Source: CAYTEH01 sp964436765 (lineage in GTDB: Bacteria; Patescibacteriota; Gracilibacteria; Peribacterales; Peribacteraceae). From it: 64,000 nucleotides of DNA. The DNA lies in assembly GCA_964436765.1 (NCBI GenBank), contig CAYTEH010000001.1:1-64000 (forward strand), read 5' to 3'. The position numbers were made by a program, and so were the translations under genes. The notes beneath the pieces were generated by a model, which was given only the letters and a program-made list of their open reading frames with translations, was not told where the DNA came from and searched no databases. This document shows positions 24,000 to 32,923 of this stretch, piece by piece (within the stretch, counting starts at the first letter, position 1; every line of letters begins with the position of its first letter).

Positions 24000-25810
24000 C
24001 GTTTGAGTACCGAGAGAAATGCCTCCTGGCTGAGCGTCACCTTCCCCATCTGCTTCATGCGCTTCTTGCCTTTCTTCTGCTTGTCGAGCAGTTTGTTTTT
24101 GCGCGTGACGTCGCCGCCGTAGAGATACCCGGTGACGTCTTTGCGGAGTGCCGCGACTGTCTCGCGAGCCACTACTTTGCCGCCGATGGCCGCCTGGATG
24201 GGAATCTGGAATTGTGCCTTGGGCAACACCTCCTTCAGCTGCTTGCAGATGACTCCGCCCACATGCTGCGCCTCACTGCGGTGCACGATGGTACTGAGCG
24301 CGTCCGACGGTTCGCCCAGCAGGAGAATATCAAGTTTTACCAGGTCGCCGGGGCGGTAGCCGAGCGGCTCGTAGCTCATGGAGGCATAGCCGGACGTTGC
24401 CGATTTCAGCTTGTCGAAGAAGTCGAGCACAATGCCCTGAAGCGGTACGTCGAACGTCAGGAGTGCCCGGTCGGCATCCAGGTATTCCAGGCCCTGGTGC
24501 AGGCCGCGACGCTCCTGCACAAGTGCCATGGAGGGGCCCACATCCTGCTCGCGGCAGACGATTTCAAGCTTCACCCATGGTTCGCGGACTTCCTCGATGT
24601 ACGAGGGATCCGGAAAGTCGGCGGGGTTGCTGATGCGCGCAGTGTCAGGCTCGTCTGTTTTGAGAAGGCTGAAGCGGATGACCTCGGCGGGATTGCGGGC
24701 ACGGACTTTCACTTCGTAGAGCACGCTTGGAGCTGTCACCACCAGCTGGCAGTCGTATTCGCGCTCCAGGCGTTCCTGGATGATGTCCAAGTGCAGCAGG
24801 CCAAGGAAGCCGCAGCGGAAGCCGTTCCCGAGCGCAGTGTTGCGTTCCGGTTCCATCTGGAGGGCGGCATCGTTGAGTGAAAGCTTCTCCAGAGCCTCAC
24901 GCAGGTCTGCGTAGTTGTCTGCTTCCGTCGGATAGAGGCCCGCAAAGACCATTGGCTGCACCTGGGCGTATCCGGGCAATTGTTCCGCACTTTCTTTGGA
25001 GGCCACAGTGTCTCCAACCCGCACATGATGGACGTCTTTCAATCCCGTGACGACGTAGCCTATTTCCCCTTCGCTCAATACCGAGTCCGACACGTATTTC
25101 GGCGCGAAGTGGCCCACGTCGAGTACCTCGAACGGGATTTTGGTGCCGAGCAGATGCATCTTCTCGCCTTTCCTGATCTGCCCCTCCATCACACGGATGT
25201 AGGCAACGCCGCCGCGGTAGGTGTCCATGATCGCGTCGAAGATGAGCGCGCGCGTCATACCTGCGGCGTCCGGCTTTTTGGGGGCGGGCACGCGTTCGAT
25301 GATTGCATCGAGCACTTCGGCCACTCCCCTCCCCTCCTTGGCGGAGATGAGCAGGATGTCTTCCTTTGCACAGCCAAGGAGCTTCATCACTTCTTCGCTC
25401 ACACGCTCCGGATCTGCGGCCGGCAGGTCGATCTTGTTCAGCACCGGGATCAATTTCAAGTCATGCTCCATGGCCATGTAGAGGACCGCGAGCGTCTGGG
25501 CCTGGATGCCCTGGGAGGCGTCCACAAGGAGGATGGCACCTTCGCATGCAGCCAGCGACCGGCTCACTTCGTAGCGGAAGTCCGTATGTCCCGGCGTATC
25601 GATCAGGTTCAGCTGTTTACCCTTATAGAGCATGCGAACGGGCTGTAACTTGATCGTGATGCCTCGTTCGCGCTCCAAATCCATCATATCGAGCGTTTGC
25701 TCTTTCATTTCGCGTTTCTGCAGTGTTCCCGTCACTTCGATCATGCGGTCACTCAGGGTCGACTTCCCGTGGTCAATATGGGCGATGATGCAGAAGTTTC
25801 TAATCTCCAT
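23996..25810 (-). CDS. lepA: Elongation factor 4 (LepA), GTPase
   Basis: LepA/EF4 binds ribosomes and uses GTP; it is linked to back-translocation or initiation fidelity. The 604-aa length is normal. GTPase motifs are AHIDHGKSTLSDRM (G1), DTPGHTDF (G3) and PVLNKIDLP (G4). FRCGFLGLLHLDIIQERLE is the EF4 signature and the C-terminus is Lys/Arg-rich. The start at 25810 has TACTAT ending 8 nt upstream. It overlaps the convergent small gene by 4 bp. Confidence 0.97.
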   Translation of the reverse strand: MEIRNFCIIAHIDHGKSTLSDRMIEVTGTLQKREMKEQTLDMMDLERERGITIKLQPVRMLYKGKQLNLIDTPGHTDFRYEVSRSLAACEGAILLVDASQGIQAQTLAVLYMAMEHDLKLIPVLNKIDLPAADPERVSEEVMKLLGCAKEDILLISAKEGRGVAEVLDAIIERVPAPKKPDAAGMTRALIFDAIMDTYRGGVAYIRVMEGQIRKGEKMHLLGTKIPFEVLDVGHFAPKYVSDSVLSEGEIGYVVTGLKDVHHVRVGDTVASKESAEQLPGYAQVQPMVFAGLYPTEADNYADLREALEKLSLNDAALQMEPERNTALGNGFRCGFLGLLHLDIIQERLEREYDCQLVVTAPSVLYEVKVRARNPAEVIRFSLLKTDEPDTARISNPADFPDPSYIEEVREPWVKLEIVCREQDVGPSMALVQERRGLHQGLEYLDADRALLTFDVPLQGIVLDFFDKLKSATSGYASMSYEPLGYRPGDLVKLDILLLGEPSDALSTIVHRSEAQHVGGVICKQLKEVLPKAQFQIPIQAAIGGKVVARETVAALRKDVTGYLYGGDVTRKNKLLDKQKKGKKRMKQMGKVTLSQEAFLSVLKR

Positions 25811-25858
25811 TCCGGCGTATAGTACAGAAAAACCATCGTCTTAGCGATGACTTCTGTC

Positions 25859-26431
25859 CTAGAGATTGAGAAAAAGCCTATGGATCTCCGTTGCCCCTTT
25901 CACTTCGGGGTGGAAGGTGGAAGCCATGATCTTTCCTTGAACAGCCAATACGGGTTGAGCCCTGATTGAAGCCAATATTGATACCTCGCTCCCGGAAGCT
26001 GTTATTTTCGGAGCACGAATGAAAGAGACAGGTACTGGCTTAGGTATGCCAATGATCTTTACATCGGTCTCGAAACTATCGACCTGCGAACCATAGGCAT
26101 TTCGATCGATGGTAATTGAGATCAGCCCTAAGGGCTGCGGAGAGTTTTTACCCGTGACTTTTGAAGAAACAATGATGGCGCCTGCGCATGTGCCGAAGAC
26201 AGGCATCCCATTTTTCGCTCGTTTGATAATGGCCGCATCGAGACCGGATAGCTTTAAGAACCTGCTGATGACCGTGCTCTCGCCTCCGGGGATAATCAAA
26301 CGATTGACCTGTTCGAGATCCTCGCAGGTCCTTACTTCCATCGAGGCGACTTTGAGTTGCTTGAGGATGGCAGCATGTTCGGCGAAGTCGCCCTGGATCG
26401 CGAGGATGCCGACGGTCTGCTTCTTCGTCAT
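25859..26431 (-). CDS. pdxT: Pyridoxal 5'-phosphate synthase glutaminase subunit
   Basis: PdxT releases ammonia from glutamine and passes it to PdxS for PLP synthesis. The 190-aa length is typical. IPGGESTVISRFL is the glutamine-binding block, the nucleophile Cys is in VFGTCAGAII, and the His-Glu pair of the triad is in STFHPEV near the C-terminus. Its own TATACT box (26438-26443) ends 6 nt before the ATG, so it is transcribed separately from pdxS although the genes are adjacent and co-oriented. Confidence 0.96.
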   Translation of the reverse strand: MTKKQTVGILAIQGDFAEHAAILKQLKVASMEVRTCEDLEQVNRLIIPGGESTVISRFLKLSGLDAAIIKRAKNGMPVFGTCAGAIIVSSKVTGKNSPQPLGLISITIDRNAYGSQVDSFETDVKIIGIPKPVPVSFIRAPKITASGSEVSILASIRAQPVLAVQGKIMASTFHPEVKGATEIHRLFLNL

Positions 26432-26445
26432 ATTCTAAGTATAGA

Positions 26446-26514
26446 TGTCATGGTGAGCGGAAACGAACCATGAGAGTTCGCATGTCGCCCTTCGTCTCCG
26501 CTGAAGGTGACATG
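26446..26514. repeat. Palindromic repeat TGTCATGGTGAGCG family, copy 1
   Basis: The element begins TGTCATGGTGAGCGGAAACG, contains GAACCATGA, and ends GGTGACATG, so its termini are inverted (TGTCAT/GTGACA). The copy at 61639-61703, read on the minus strand, shares GTCATGGTGAGCG and CGAACCAT. It fills the gap between pdxS and pdxT. Confidence 0.5.
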
Positions 26515-26515
26515 C

Positions 26516-27388
26516 TTACCAGCCTCTTTCCTGCATCTGCGTCTCTAGGCTGGAAATCTCCAAACCCGGCATGGCCTGAGGCAGCCCCGTGGAGATCTCC
26601 GCAAGCTTCTTGGCATCTTTGTAGTGGATGGTGGCAAGCACGATAGCCTCGGCAGTCTTCTTGGGGTTGGATGACTTGAAGATGCCCGAGCCCACGAAGA
26701 CGCCCTCGGCACCCAGGCCCATGAGCAGCGCGGCATCGGCGGGGGTGGCCACGCCTCCCGCGACAAACGTCACGACGGGAAGGCGCTGGTCTTTTTTAAC
26801 CTTCTTCACAAGCTCCAACGGCACCCGCTCGACTTCGCACCAGGCCTGAAGCGTATTGCCTTCCATGTGTTTCAGTTCCTCGATTTCGGCTTTGATCAAC
26901 TTCAGATGACGAACAGCCTCCACGACATTGCCCGTGCCCGCCTCGCCCTTGGTCCTGATCATCGCAGCGCCCTCATTGACCCTCCGTAACGCCTCTCCCA
27001 GGTTCTTGGCCCCGCAGACGAATGGGATTTTGAACTGGCTCTTGTCGACGTGATCAAACGGATCGGCGGGCGTGAGCACTTCCGATTCGTCGATAAAGTC
27101 GATGCTGAGCGCCTCGAGGATCCTCGCCTCTGCCGTGTGGCCGATACGTACTTTTGCCATGACGGGAATGCTGACCGCCTTTTGGATCGCTTTGATCAGC
27201 TTGGGGTCGCTCATGCGTGCGACTCCCCCGCTTGCCCGGATATCGCTTGGCACACGCTCCAATGCCATCACTGCGCAGGCTCCCGCCTTCTCGGCCAGTA
27301 TGGCCTGCTCGGGGGTGACCACGTCCATGATCACACCGCCTTTGAGCATGCGCGCGAGGTCCTCACCGAGGATGTTTTTCTTAGCCAT
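26516..27388 (-). CDS. pdxS: Pyridoxal 5'-phosphate synthase lyase subunit
   Basis: PdxS makes PLP directly from ribose 5-phosphate, glyceraldehyde 3-phosphate and ammonia. It has 290 aa and a TIM barrel. The first catalytic Lys lies in IPVMAKVRIGH, the second in MIRTKGEAGTGNV, and the phosphate site in GLGAEGVFVGSGIF. TACAAT ends 8 nt before the start. Its substrates come from the pentose-phosphate enzymes encoded near 60-64 kb. PLP synthesis is uncommon in CPR genomes as I know them. Confidence 0.97.
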   Translation of the reverse strand: MAKKNILGEDLARMLKGGVIMDVVTPEQAILAEKAGACAVMALERVPSDIRASGGVARMSDPKLIKAIQKAVSIPVMAKVRIGHTAEARILEALSIDFIDESEVLTPADPFDHVDKSQFKIPFVCGAKNLGEALRRVNEGAAMIRTKGEAGTGNVVEAVRHLKLIKAEIEELKHMEGNTLQAWCEVERVPLELVKKVKKDQRLPVVTFVAGGVATPADAALLMGLGAEGVFVGSGIFKSSNPKKTAEAIVLATIHYKDAKKLAEISTGLPQAMPGLEISSLETQMQERGW

Positions 27389-27411
27389 GGACGCGAATTG
27401 TACTGAAAATC

Positions 27412-27718
27412 TGGTCGGGACGAAAGGACCCTGCGCTCCGCTCAGGGCAAGCTCGAACCTCTTTGGCTTGCCATGAGGAGCCTAGCGACGAATGGTCGGG
27501 ACGAAAGGACTCCCTTCGACGGGCTCAGGGTAAACTTCTCGTCCTTTCGCTTCAGGCAGGTACACGACGAAAGACCATCACGACGTAGCCGTAGGCGAAG
27601 ACAAATGGTCGGGACGAAAGGACTCCCTTCGACGGGCTCAGGGTAAACTTCTCGTCCTTTCGCTTCAGGCAGGTACACGACGAAAGACCATCACGACGTA
27701 GCCGTAGGCGAAGACAAA
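27412..27718. repeat. Tandem 113-bp repeats carrying tRNA-Pro 3'-end fragments
   Basis: Two copies of a 113-bp unit (27493-27605 and 27606-27718), identical as far as I can read, abut the intact tRNA-Pro gene. Each begins with TGGTCGGGACGAAAGGACTC, the complement of the tRNA's CCA end, acceptor strand and part of its T arm. A fourth, partial copy begins at 27412. The rest of each unit contains CCCTTCGACGGGCTCAGGG and GACGTAGCCGTAGGCGAAG. No gene is evident in these roughly 330 bases. Confidence 0.85.
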
Positions 27719-27795
27719 TGGTCGGGACGAAAGGACTCGAACCTTCGGCCTCCTGGTCCCAAACCAGGCGCTCTAGCCAACTGAGCTACGTCCCG
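27719..27795 (-). tRNA. tRNA-Pro (anticodon TGG)
   Basis: The reverse complement has acceptor CGGGACG/CGTCCCG, anticodon stem CCTGG/CCAGG around TTTGGGA (anticodon TGG), T arm GGTTCGAGTCC, and an encoded CCA. A perfect TATAAT (27805-27810) lies 9 nt upstream. Its 3' end is duplicated in the adjacent tandem repeats. Confidence 0.96.
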
Positions 27796-27838
27796 CCGAA
27801 CGTTATTATACCGTAAAAAACTGGATAGTGCTTTCTGA

Positions 27839-29296
27839 TCATCGGTGCCCCAGGAGCTCCCTGTGCAGCCCCGTCGCGAAGGCCGCGAACGGGATCATGA
27901 CGGCTACCAGAGCGAGACCGCCGAGAATCGTGCCTGCGGTGGTCATGAGGGGAGCAGTGACCGAGAGGAAGAGCCCCAGGATTGCCGAGAAGACCGCGCA
28001 CTTCCCCAGTGCACTCCACCTGAGCGTGATCGCGCTGATTTTGAGCGTTTGGGGGACCAGCGCCGCGGCCAGGATAACGTGAACAACGATGAGCGCCCAC
28101 GCTGCGCCCACGAAGCCGTACGCGGGCGTCCAGAGGACATTCAGCAGGACGGTCAGAACCACGCCGCCCGCGAGCGTCACGAGCAGGCTGCGCCAGGCGT
28201 GCTTCGCCAGCGCGACGTAGAAGCAGAAGAGCACGATGCCGTTGAGGAACATCGGAATGCTCATCAGCTCCAGTGCTCGATCGGTCCCCGCCAGCTCCGG
28301 TGTCGTCAGGTAGTCCCGAGTCGCAAACAGCAGCGTGAGGGGCACCGACCAGAAGTAGGAGAAGAGCAGGAAGATCATCCCGAGCACGATGAGGATGAAA
28401 AACGTTTTGCCCAGAAGATCGCGAACATCCTCGTTGTCCGACAGTCGTTTGCTGAGGATGGGAAGAACCGAGTTGAGTAGGAACGTGGGTACGAGAAAGG
28501 CCATGTCCTCCACCCGTCCCGCGAAGCCATAGTGTGCGTTCTGCAGGGCGAAATCGGGGCGCAGGAGCGAGATGAAGGCGACATCGAGCTGGCGGTACAG
28601 GCTGATGAAGAGATACGCGCCGCCGTAGGGCGCCGCGAGAAGCAGCATGCGTTTGAGGAGCACGGGATCGAAGTGCGGTCGGATCTTCATCAGTAATTCG
28701 GCGTACACAAACGAAATCAGGAAGAGGAGCGCCGCCCCCGCGCCACCGATCCACAAAAAGGCCTCATAGACGCGCGCGTCGGTGCTCAGGCGCACGCCCA
28801 TCCAGATGAATATACCGATGCCGATTGTGCTCAGTGCGCGCTGCATCACTTCGGCGATAAAGACGAACTGCATTTTGTAGTGGATCTGGAACACGGCGCG
28901 CAGGACCCCTGCCAGCAGCGTGAAGAACGGAACGAGCGCCGCGATCGCGATGCCCGTCGGGAATGGCGTCCCCTGCCACGCAGGGACGATGAACGCGAAC
29001 AGGATCGCCGACCCGAGCGAGAGCAGCGTGATACCGAACCGCAGCACCAGCAGCGTTCCGAGAATTTTCTCCTTCTCCTTTGCTTTGCTCACCTCCCGTA
29101 CCGATACCGCGTACAGGCCGAAATCCGCGAGGATCGCAAAGATCTGCAGGTAGCCGAATGCGGAATTGTAGAATCCGGCGAGCTCCTTGCTGAGCCCGAT
29201 CGCCACAAACTTCGCGGCCACGATGCTGAGCGCCGCCATGATCACCTGGCTCGCGATCTGCCAGAGCGTGGATGTGGCGATGTGACGGGTGGACAT
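27839..29296 (-). CDS. Polysaccharide flippase (Wzx/PST family)
   Basis: This protein of about 485 aa has roughly 12-14 hydrophobic helices, typical of MATE-like lipid-linked oligosaccharide flippases. The N-terminus (TSTLWQIASQVIMAALSIVA, then LSKELAGFYNSAFGYLQ...LADFGLYAVSVRE) matches the polysaccharide-transporter family. It would move glycan precursors outward for surface polymers to which SLH proteins might bind; that link is inference. I chose the ATG at 29296 because TATACT (29105-29110 in offset, i.e. 29305-29310) ends 8 nt upstream. The frame is open to 29431 without supporting family sequence. It is divergent from priA. Confidence 0.85.
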   Translation of the reverse strand: MSTRHIATSTLWQIASQVIMAALSIVAAKFVAIGLSKELAGFYNSAFGYLQIFAILADFGLYAVSVREVSKAKEKEKILGTLLVLRFGITLLSLGSAILFAFIVPAWQGTPFPTGIAIAALVPFFTLLAGVLRAVFQIHYKMQFVFIAEVMQRALSTIGIGIFIWMGVRLSTDARVYEAFLWIGGAGAALLFLISFVYAELLMKIRPHFDPVLLKRMLLLAAPYGGAYLFISLYRQLDVAFISLLRPDFALQNAHYGFAGRVEDMAFLVPTFLLNSVLPILSKRLSDNEDVRDLLGKTFFILIVLGMIFLLFSYFWSVPLTLLFATRDYLTTPELAGTDRALELMSIPMFLNGIVLFCFYVALAKHAWRSLLVTLAGGVVLTVLLNVLWTPAYGFVGAAWALIVVHVILAAALVPQTLKISAITLRWSALGKCAVFSAILGLFLSVTAPLMTTAGTILGGLALVAVMIPFAAFATGLHRELLGHR

Positions 29297-29477
29297 GGAC
29301 GTGGAGTATACCTCCATCCCCCGCTCCTTCCTCCACAGGAGGACGGGGAGCTCTCGACGTATTTCAATAAGTAGTTTCCCCTTCTTCTTTGAGGAGGAGG
29401 TAGGGGTGGAGGATGGTGTACACATGTTCACCTTTTACCTTTTCTTCTCGTATTCAGAGGCGCATGATGGTTTCCTC

Positions 29478-31613
29478 ATGCGCTATACCGTCGTCACATC
29501 ATCGAAGTCCTCGGGTATCGGCAACGGTCTTACCTATGAGCTGAATGGATCCGAATTGACCGCCGGCCAGCCCGTACGTGTGCCGCTTCGCAATACGCTT
29601 GTGGAGGGAATCGTCCTTGCAAGGCAGGAAGCGGCGCAGGAGCGGGAGTACGACGTGAAGCAGATTTCCGAGATTCTCGGAAGCGATCCCCTTCTCTCCC
29701 CCGCAGCGCTCAATACGGTGAGCTGGATGTCGTCGTATTACTGTTGTTCGCTCCGACAGGCCCTTGGGGTCTGGCTCCCGCCGGTGCCCTGGTCGAACGC
29801 GCTGCCGAGGGACGCCGCCGGGTTCATGCTCGCGAACGCCTCAGTGCCCGTGACGACCGCTAAGCAGCAGGCGGTCGTGGATGCCCTGCTTGGCAGGGAA
29901 TGGATGTCGCGTTCGGATCTCGTGAACGAAAGCGGAGCCAGTCCGGCAGTACTCCGGACGCTGCTCAAGAAGGGTGTTCTCCGCGAGGAACGACGACGCC
30001 CCGAGCCTGCTCCGCCCGTGAACATGAAGAACGTGCCGTTGCTTGCGGTCCCCACGCTCAGTCCTGCCCAGGAGGCGGTGTACGAGTCGATGACTCGCGA
30101 CGAGCGACCGTCGCTTCTCTTTGGCATCACCGGTTCGGGCAAAACCGAAATCTATGCCCGGATGATCGCGAGCACCGTACTGCAGGGAAAGCAGGCCATC
30201 CTGCTGCTTCCCGAAATTCTTCTCACCGAGAACTTCATCGAGCGGTTCGAGAAGCTCCTTCGCCGCGACTCCATTGCGATGATCCACAGTCGCCTCACGC
30301 CGGCCCAGCGCAGAAGCGAGTGGCAGCGCATACACGGGGGCGAGGTATCGCTCGTGATCGGTTCGCGCAGCGCGCTCTTCTCTCCGCTTCGCAATCCAGG
30401 ACTCGTGATTCTGGACGAAGAGCATGAATGGACGTACAAAAACGAGCAGGCTCCGCGGTATCACGCTCGCGAGACGGCCGAGACGTATTGTCGTTTCGCG
30501 AAGGCAAAGCTCGTCCTTGGTTCGGCAACGCCGTCACTGGAATCGTGGGCCAGAGCAAAATCAGACCGGTATCACCTTGCGCGCCTTCCGATGCGTTATG
30601 GCGAGCAGCCGCTTCCGGACGTCCGCTTGATTGATCTGGCCGATGCGGAGTTCGGCAATGCATACCCGCTCACCCAGACGCTCATCGCAGCGATCAAAAG
30701 CAGGCTTGAGAAAAAGGAGCAATCGGTGCTGTTCCTGAACCGGAGAGGCGTCGCGACCGCGCTTCTCTGCCTCCAGTGCCGGCGCCGCGTCATTTGTCCC
30801 GATTCCCAGCTCCCCTATTCCCTGCATCACACCCACTCGGGGCGTCCGTACCTGCTGGATCATACGACAGGCATGATGGCCGACGTTCCCGCGGAGTGCC
30901 CGCATTGCCACAGCACGCGGCTCCACAGTATCGGGGCCGGGACTCAGCGGATAGAACTGTTGCTCCAGAAGATATTTCCCTCCGCCCGCATCATCCGGGC
31001 CGACAGCGATACCATTCAGCACCCCGAGGAGATCCGCACACTCCTCCGGAAAATGCGCCAGAACGAGGCAGACATTCTCCTGGGGACGCAGTCCGTGGTG
31101 AAGGGGCTGGATCTGCCGAATGTGACGCTTGCAGCGGTACTGGTGGCCGATGTGGGCCTGTCGCTTCCGCACTTTCGCGCCGGTGAGCGCATCTTCCAGC
31201 TGCTGACGCAGCTGACGGGCCGCAGCGGCCGCGCGAAGCCGGGCGAGGTACTCATTCAGACGTTCCGCCCCGAAGCGCCCGAAATCATGGCGGCGGCAAA
31301 GCACGAGACCGAAAAATACATGGAGAACGAACTCAAGATGCGGATCTACGGCGGGTATCCGCCGGCCTCCACCATCGTGCGTCTCATCGCGCGGGGGGAC
31401 GACGCCGAGCGGCATGCAAAAAAAGCGTACGTCCAGGCGAGCGCCGCAATGATGAAGCTCCGCAACGACATCAAAGTGACGGTGGCGCCCACGCTCTTCG
31501 GGGGCGGCAAAATCTGGCATGTGCTTCTGCGCGGGGCCGACCCGCAGTCGCTCTTAGGTTCGATTGACCTGAAGAATGTGGCTGTGGATGTAGACCCAGT
31601 TGAGACTGTGTAG
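29478..31613 (+). CDS. priA: Primosomal protein N' (PriA helicase)
   Basis: PriA restarts stalled replication forks by binding D-loops and loading the replisome. The protein has 711 aa. It has a wing/3'-end-binding N-terminal domain, Walker A GITGSGKTEIY, DEEH box VILDEEHEWTYKNEQ, and later helicase motifs VLGSATPSLE, LLGTQSVVKGLDLPNV and QLTGRSGRAKPGEVLIQT. The zinc-site region around 30770-30920 is reduced: CLQC, one Cys in VICPD, and CPHC, instead of the usual four Cys pairs. The ATG at 29478 starts the family sequence; the longer frame upstream overlaps the divergent flippase promoter. Confidence 0.95.
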   Translation: MRYTVVTSSKSSGIGNGLTYELNGSELTAGQPVRVPLRNTLVEGIVLARQEAAQEREYDVKQISEILGSDPLLSPAALNTVSWMSSYYCCSLRQALGVWLPPVPWSNALPRDAAGFMLANASVPVTTAKQQAVVDALLGREWMSRSDLVNESGASPAVLRTLLKKGVLREERRRPEPAPPVNMKNVPLLAVPTLSPAQEAVYESMTRDERPSLLFGITGSGKTEIYARMIASTVLQGKQAILLLPEILLTENFIERFEKLLRRDSIAMIHSRLTPAQRRSEWQRIHGGEVSLVIGSRSALFSPLRNPGLVILDEEHEWTYKNEQAPRYHARETAETYCRFAKAKLVLGSATPSLESWARAKSDRYHLARLPMRYGEQPLPDVRLIDLADAEFGNAYPLTQTLIAAIKSRLEKKEQSVLFLNRRGVATALLCLQCRRRVICPDSQLPYSLHHTHSGRPYLLDHTTGMMADVPAECPHCHSTRLHSIGAGTQRIELLLQKIFPSARIIRADSDTIQHPEEIRTLLRKMRQNEADILLGTQSVVKGLDLPNVTLAAVLVADVGLSLPHFRAGERIFQLLTQLTGRSGRAKPGEVLIQTFRPEAPEIMAAAKHETEKYMENELKMRIYGGYPPASTIVRLIARGDDAERHAKKAYVQASAAMMKLRNDIKVTVAPTLFGGGKIWHVLLRGADPQSLLGSIDLKNVAVDVDPVETV

Positions 31614-31616
31614 CTT

Positions 31617-31722
31617 TCTAAGATTTACGTTTAAAGTTTAAGGGACGACCAAAAATCACAATGCAAAATTTTACATCTTTATTTTTTAGGCTTCCATGCT
31701 TCGCTTACACTTTAATCTTAGA
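31617..31722. repeat. AT-rich inverted repeat after priA
   Basis: The left arm TCTAAGATTTACGTTTAAAG (31617 onward) and the right arm ACTTTAATCTTAGA (31709-31722) are imperfect complements across an AT-rich loop. Base composition drops sharply compared with the flanking genes. It may act as a terminator for priA. Confidence 0.45.
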
Positions 31723-31797
31723 CCTTCAATTCCAAAATCGTCACTGGATCATTTATCTGTGCGTCGCTAGCCTGCTCTGAGTTTCCCCCCATCATCG

Positions 31798-32406
31798 ATG
31801 CCGTACAACCGCTATCTCGCCGAAATGCTCGGCGCCTTCGCACTCACCTTCGTAGTGTGGCTTGCGACCGTCTTCCCTATGCCTGTTCCCGGTGCCGTTA
31901 TGGCGGCGCTGACCCTGGGATTGTTCGTGTACCTCGTGGGAGGAGTGAGTGGTGCGCACCTGAACCCAGCCGTCACCATCGGGATCCTGAGCATCAAGAA
32001 AATCACACCGAAGGACGCCTCCATCTATGTTTTGGCGCAGTTTGCAGGCGCAAGCCTTGCGCTTCTCGTCGGCATGGGGCTCACTGGAAAAATGGCTTTT
32101 TTGCCGCATGAGGCAGATATCATTTCCGGTGTAGCGGAGGCGCTTGGTGCTTTCTTCCTGTGTTTTGCGGTTACGTCCGTTACGCTCAATAAAGTCCAGG
32201 CTGCAGCTGCTGGCGCTGTCGTCGGCGGGTCGCTCTTCATGGGCGTCTTCATGGCATCGATCTTCAGCAACGGCATTTTAAACCCTGCAGTTGCGCTTGG
32301 AATCGGTTCTTTCGGTTCCATGTATATTCTCGGACCCGTCGTTGGCGCCGTTGCGGGAGCCTGGGTTGCACGCTGGATGCAGGCCGGAAAGAAAGCTGCG
32401 AAGTGA
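31798..32406 (+). CDS. Aquaporin/MIP-family channel
   Basis: This 202-aa protein has six hydrophobic helices and two NPA half-helix motifs, SGAHLNPAVTIG and SNGILNPAVALG. It probably conducts water or small neutral solutes. The conserved Arg that follows the second NPA in canonical aquaporins and forms the selectivity filter is replaced by Val. The protein is shorter than typical (about 230-280 aa). The ATG at 31798 follows a C/T-rich leader (GTTTCCCCCCATCATCG), with a TAGCCT hexamer 24 nt upstream. It is convergent with the SPOUT methyltransferase gene. Confidence 0.88.
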   Translation: MPYNRYLAEMLGAFALTFVVWLATVFPMPVPGAVMAALTLGLFVYLVGGVSGAHLNPAVTIGILSIKKITPKDASIYVLAQFAGASLALLVGMGLTGKMAFLPHEADIISGVAEALGAFFLCFAVTSVTLNKVQAAAAGAVVGGSLFMGVFMASIFSNGILNPAVALGIGSFGSMYILGPVVGAVAGAWVARWMQAGKKAAK

Positions 32407-32446
32407 TGGTTCAGCCCCCGGCCGACTCAGCACTCCATGACATGCG

Positions 32447-32911
32447 CTACATAGACCGCAGGTGGTGGAGAGCGATGCCGGCTGCGACTGCGACGTTCAG
32501 CGACTCCTTCGTTCCGAGCATTGGAATGAAGACCGCGTGGTCGCAGAGTGCAAGGATTTCTTTTGGGACGCCCGATAGTTCATGTCCGACGATGATGCAT
32601 ACTTTTTGATCCGGCGTGAACTTCGTGAGGGGGACGGCATCAGGAAGAATCTCGAGCGCCACAATGGACCACCCCTCCTGTTTCAGTTGTTGCAGAACAG
32701 GGAGTGGGTCAGCCGCATGCTCCCAGGGCACGGTCGCTTCGGCCCCAAGGGCGGTTTTGGTGATTTCTTTGCGCGGCGGGTGGCCCGTGTATCCGGTTAA
32801 ATACAGCTTCTCGACGGCAAGCGCGTCGCAGGTGCGGAAAAACGATCCGACATTCCAGAGGGAACGGACATTGAACGCCAGAAGCCGTAGGCGGGTCTTT
32901 GAAGACGTCAC
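32447..32911 (-). CDS. SPOUT-family RNA methyltransferase (TrmH/SpoU-like)
   Basis: This 154-aa protein consists of the SPOUT catalytic domain alone. NVRSLWNVGSFFRTCDA holds the N-terminal N-x-G-x-x-x-R motif. IIVGHELSGVPKEIL and IPMLGTKESLNVAVAAGIAL form the trefoil-knot SAM site. It would 2'-O-methylate a ribose in tRNA or rRNA; the target is not assignable from sequence, though the size suits TrmL-like enzymes. The GTG start at 32911 has TAGACT ending 6 nt upstream. Confidence 0.9.
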   Translation of the reverse strand: MTSSKTRLRLLAFNVRSLWNVGSFFRTCDALAVEKLYLTGYTGHPPRKEITKTALGAEATVPWEHAADPLPVLQQLKQEGWSIVALEILPDAVPLTKFTPDQKVCIIVGHELSGVPKEILALCDHAVFIPMLGTKESLNVAVAAGIALHHLRSM

Positions 32912-32923
32912 GGATACAGTCTA

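Noticed and set aside
27493..27718. Tandem repeats considered as a CRISPR array
   Set aside because: There are only two full 113-bp units, with no repeat/spacer alternation and no cas genes; they contain tRNA 3' fragments.
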